NCBI GenBank assembly: GCA_903844785.1
Contig: CAIMVB010000039.1
Coordinates: forward strand, 1-8,523
Reading direction: 5' to 3'
Length of the DNA: 8,523 nt
Origin: an uncultured Rhodospirillales bacterium
GTDB taxonomy: Bacteria > Pseudomonadota > Alphaproteobacteria > Acetobacterales > Acetobacteraceae
Under the pieces are notes generated by a model. The model made no database searches and had not been told where the DNA came from. It saw only the letters and a program-made list of their open reading frames with translations. A program made the translations under genes and the position numbers. This document shows positions 7,023 to 8,523 of the stretch, piece after piece (position 1 is the first letter of the stretch; each line of letters opens with the position of its first letter).

Positions 7023-7405
7023 GGCCGGCTTGGTGCCTCTATACGGAAAGAAATGACGCCGCCGGCAGGATGTCCATCGGCTGAAATAATGCGCCATTCG
7101 GCGCGGTATGCGCCCGGCGACAGTGCCGGTAGGGGGATTACCTCATTTGAGGCGGCGCGGATGCTGCGTCTGGGCAATATAATCTCCTCGCCACCAACAC
7201 GATAAAGCCGAAGCGCGGTTAGTTGCGCCCGTTCATTGAAGTGCAATTCGATCTGTTCAGGCGCCTGCATCAATACGGCACCAGTGGCGGGGATTGATGT
7301 GCGCAATTCGGAATGGGCTGCGGCTACTTGGGCTACCAAAAGCAGTCCAAGCAGCAGTAAAGCCTTGAGCCTTCTTTTGCGCCAAAGATCAGTCAAAGCG
7401 AACAC
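7019..7405 (-). CDS. copC: Periplasmic copper-binding protein CopC
   Basis: A 128-residue exported copper protein in the chosen form. After a basic stretch (LWRKRRLK) and a hydrophobic segment, the likely cut is after VAAA, leaving His31 as the first mature residue (AHSELRTSIPATG). In CopC proteins this N-terminal His, with the Asp and His of a DGH motif, binds Cu(II); here SADGHPAGG gives Asp110 and His112. The Met/His-rich Cu(I) site of plasmid-borne CopC is absent: the mature domain has just one Met. It should therefore be a Cu(II)-only CopC feeding CopD. The GTG at 7405 is preferred because AGGA lies 7 bases upstream; a TTG at 7426 would add seven residues but has no ribosome site. A possible CueR-type promoter lies about 40-70 bases upstream. 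Confidence 0.9.
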   Translation of the reverse strand: MFALTDLWRKRRLKALLLLGLLLVAQVAAAHSELRTSIPATGAVLMQAPEQIELHFNERAQLTALRLYRVGGEEIILPRRSIRAASNEVIPLPALSPGAYRAEWRIISADGHPAGGVISFRIEAPSRP

Positions 7406-7444
7406 TGTCGAATCCTGCTCCGCCAAGGTTAGTAGTGTAGCGTC

Positions 7445-7475
7445 ATCCTGGGGCTTCCCCCCATGGCAAGGTCAA
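7445..7475 (-). promoter_or_regulatory. Candidate MerR/CueR-type copper-responsive promoter of copC
   Basis: On the minus strand a TTGACC -35 (7475-7470) is followed by a dyad CTTGCC (7470-7465) and GGGAAG (7459-7454), with one mismatched pair in six. A 19-base spacer leads to CAGGAT (7450-7445), which matches the -10 consensus at 3 of 6 positions. MerR-family activators such as CueR bind dyads set between -35 and -10 elements that are 19-20 bases apart. As I recall it, the E. coli copA promoter also begins TTGACCTT and has its dyad centred at the same offset from the -35. The site lies 40 bases before the copC GTG. The weak -10 and the imperfect dyad keep this a candidate; TACACT at 7439-7434 is a better -10 but has no -35 at normal spacing. 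Confidence 0.42.
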
Positions 7476-7555
7476 TACCGGCCAAGACCAGTGGCCACGG
7501 CCTCAATTGCCAGAGAATGGCGATGCGTGGGTGCTGCAATCACCCCGAAGTCAAC

Positions 7556-7678
7556 TCACGCAGCTTCATTCATGGCGCTACGGCTTAGATGCTGGCGTGC
7601 TGCGGCCTTGTCCAGCTTAGCCAATAGATTATCCGGCAGCGCGAAAGTGATGCCCAAGGCGCGCGCATGCCGCAACAT
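7556..7678 (-). pseudogene. Short ribbon-helix-helix-like ORF, probably truncated
   Basis: A 40-codon ORF lies between copC and the transferase gene. From residue 10 it reads ITFALPDNLLAKLDKAAARQ and then HLSRSAMNEAA. This follows the ribbon-helix-helix pattern of antitoxins and small repressors: a beta strand ending in LP, a first helix with LL-x-x-LD, and a second helix beginning SRS. The second helix is cut short by a TGA, about five residues before such domains usually end. One frame over, the sequence continues as LRELTSG and a stop (7540-7542), so a single-base change may have broken a longer gene. The ATG has only an adjacent GGGGA as ribosome site; a TTG at 7705 would extend it by nine codons. 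No toxin gene is adjacent. It is either a relic or a very small regulator. Confidence 0.4.
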
Positions 7679-7720
7679 TCCCCGGCCGACGGAATAGGTT
7701 CGCAACTAATCATGTTTATG

Positions 7721-7749
7721 TTTACACTTTCATCTGGCCGTTCAATGAT
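7721..7749 (+). promoter_or_regulatory. Candidate sigma-70-type promoter for the transferase-family gene
   Basis: TTTACA (7721-7726, 5 of 6 to the -35 consensus) and AATGAT (7744-7749, 4 of 6 to the -10 consensus) are 17 bases apart on the plus strand. Transcription would begin near 7756, leaving a leader of about 77 bases. Just upstream, overlapping the -35, ATGTTT occurs twice in tandem (7712-7723), a possible regulator site. A second, weaker pair (TTGCAA and CAGAAT, 18 bases apart) lies slightly downstream, so the exact promoter is unsure. Confidence 0.3.
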
Positions 7750-7832
7750 TTGCAAGCCATTGGCGCCGAAGGCCAGAATGGCCAAACTACCATAGCCCAT
7801 AACCCTATCGGCCTTGCTTGCGGAGTCCTCCC

Positions 7833-8523
7833 ATGCCCGCTTCCCGTCCAACCCTTAGCGGCCCACGCCATGCCATTTCGGCGGGGCATTATTTGGCGGC
7901 ATCTGCTGGCTATGCTGTGCTGGAAGCGGGTGGCAATGCGGTGGATGCGGGCTGCGCCGCCGGTATTGCGCTTGGCGTGCTGCTGCCGGATTTGGTGAAT
8001 GTCGCGGGTGTCGCGCCCATTATGATCCGGCTGGCCAATGGGCAGGTGGAAACCATCGCTGGGCTTGGCCATTGGCCGGCTTCTCTGCCGCCTGATGTCT
8101 TCATGCGCGAACATGGCGGGAAGATCCCGCAAGGCGTGCGTCGTACCGTGGTGCCGGCCGCCCCCGATGCCTGGATTACGGCTTTGGAACGCCATGGCAG
8201 CATGGGTTTTGGCGATGTGGCGCAATACGCCATTCGCTACGCGGCGGAAGGCTTTGCTGTGTATCCGCTACTCGCGGAAAGTGTTTCGGCACACGTCGCG
8301 GAATATGCACGCTGGCCATCCAATGCGGCAATTTTCCTGCCCGGCGGCGCGCCGCCCAAAATCGGCGAGCGCTTCATCCAAAGTGATCTGGCGCGCAGCC
8401 TGAGTTACATGGTGGAAGAAGAAAAACGCGCGGCGGGTAAAGGCAGGCTTGCAGGCCTCGCCGCCGCCCATGCGGCTTTCTATCGCGGTGATATCGCGCG
8501 CGAGATTGTGGCCTTCCAGCAGC
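7833..8523 (+). CDS. Gamma-glutamyltransferase family protein, N-terminal part
   Basis: The first 230 codons of a gene that runs off the right edge with no stop. The start ATG has GGAG 7 bases upstream. The fold of gamma-glutamyltransferase-like Ntn hydrolases is recognisable: HYLAASAGYAVLEAGGNAVDAG (about 19-40), VVPAAPDAWITALERHG (106-122), AIRYAAEGFAVYPLLAESV (133-151), FLPGGAPPKIGERFIQSDLA (168-187) and FYRGDIAREI (216-225). The autoprocessing Thr that starts the small subunit lies beyond the window, so activity cannot be judged. No signal peptide is visible, unlike periplasmic enzymes, so it is probably cytoplasmic. The segment aligned with the substrate-binding DFREMAP of E. coli enzyme reads AGLGHWP, with neither Arg nor Glu, so classical glutathione hydrolysis is doubtful. 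It is divergent from the copper operon. Confidence 0.85.
   Translation, partial: MPASRPTLSGPRHAISAGHYLAASAGYAVLEAGGNAVDAGCAAGIALGVLLPDLVNVAGVAPIMIRLANGQVETIAGLGHWPASLPPDVFMREHGGKIPQGVRRTVVPAAPDAWITALERHGSMGFGDVAQYAIRYAAEGFAVYPLLAESVSAHVAEYARWPSNAAIFLPGGAPPKIGERFIQSDLARSLSYMVEEEKRAAGKGRLAGLAAAHAAFYRGDIAREIVAFQQ

Noticed and set aside
7236..7697. Plus-strand open frame of 153 codons across the copC upstream region
   Set aside because: Its first part is antisense to copC and its last part antisense to the ribbon-helix-helix frame. No protein family is recognisable.
7585..7851. Minus-strand frame of 88 codons overlapping the transferase start
   Set aside because: No recognisable domain; it crosses the start and ribosome site of the transferase gene and overlaps the better-supported ribbon-helix-helix frame.

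Overview
The window reads as a chromosomal stretch of a fairly GC-rich alphaproteobacterium. The gene order pstSCAB-phoU-phoB, the short twin-arginine signal on PstS and the style of the proteins suggest Rhodospirillales, perhaps Acetobacteraceae. This placement is inference from protein style, not from a marker gene. No tRNA, rRNA, CRISPR array, insertion sequence or phage gene was seen.

Positions 1-4750, minus strand: a complete high-affinity phosphate uptake and signalling operon, in transcription order pstS (periplasmic binding protein), pstC and pstA (permeases), pstB (ATPase), phoU (signalling regulator) and the first codons of phoB (response regulator), which runs off the left edge. 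Gaps after pstC are 3 to 20 bp and phoU-phoB is separated by 8 bp; only pstS-pstC has a longer spacer (64 bp). Upstream of pstS lies a series of 11-bp-phased heptamers resembling PhoB boxes, which would close the loop: low phosphate, PhoB activation, pst transcription, with PhoU restraining signalling when phosphate is plentiful. pstS starts with GTG and pstC with TTG.

Positions 4748-5542, minus strand: a crotonase-fold enoyl-CoA hydratase family gene, probably of the methylglutaconyl-CoA hydratase-like type, with no visible link to its neighbours.

Positions 5631-7405, minus strand: a compact copper-handling operon, copC (periplasmic Cu(II) protein with a predicted N-terminal His), copD (inner-membrane partner, ATGA overlap with copC) and a DUF411 protein (exported CxCC copper protein, the CopG-type copper-resistance family). 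Upstream of copC is a possible MerR/CueR-type promoter: a TTGACC -35, a dyad beginning at its last base, and a 19-bp spacer.

Positions 7406-7832 lie between divergent genes. They hold the copper promoter candidate, a 40-codon minus-strand ORF resembling a truncated ribbon-helix-helix regulator, and a possible plus-strand promoter. From 7833 to the right edge is the N-terminal part of a gamma-glutamyltransferase-family gene on the plus strand. It has lost the Arg-Glu motif that binds the glutamyl substrate in classical enzymes.

Most of the window is conserved core biology. I did not find an evident new multi-gene system. The items most worth checking are the copper promoter, the small ribbon-helix-helix remnant, the phased Pho-box array and the altered transferase-family protein.
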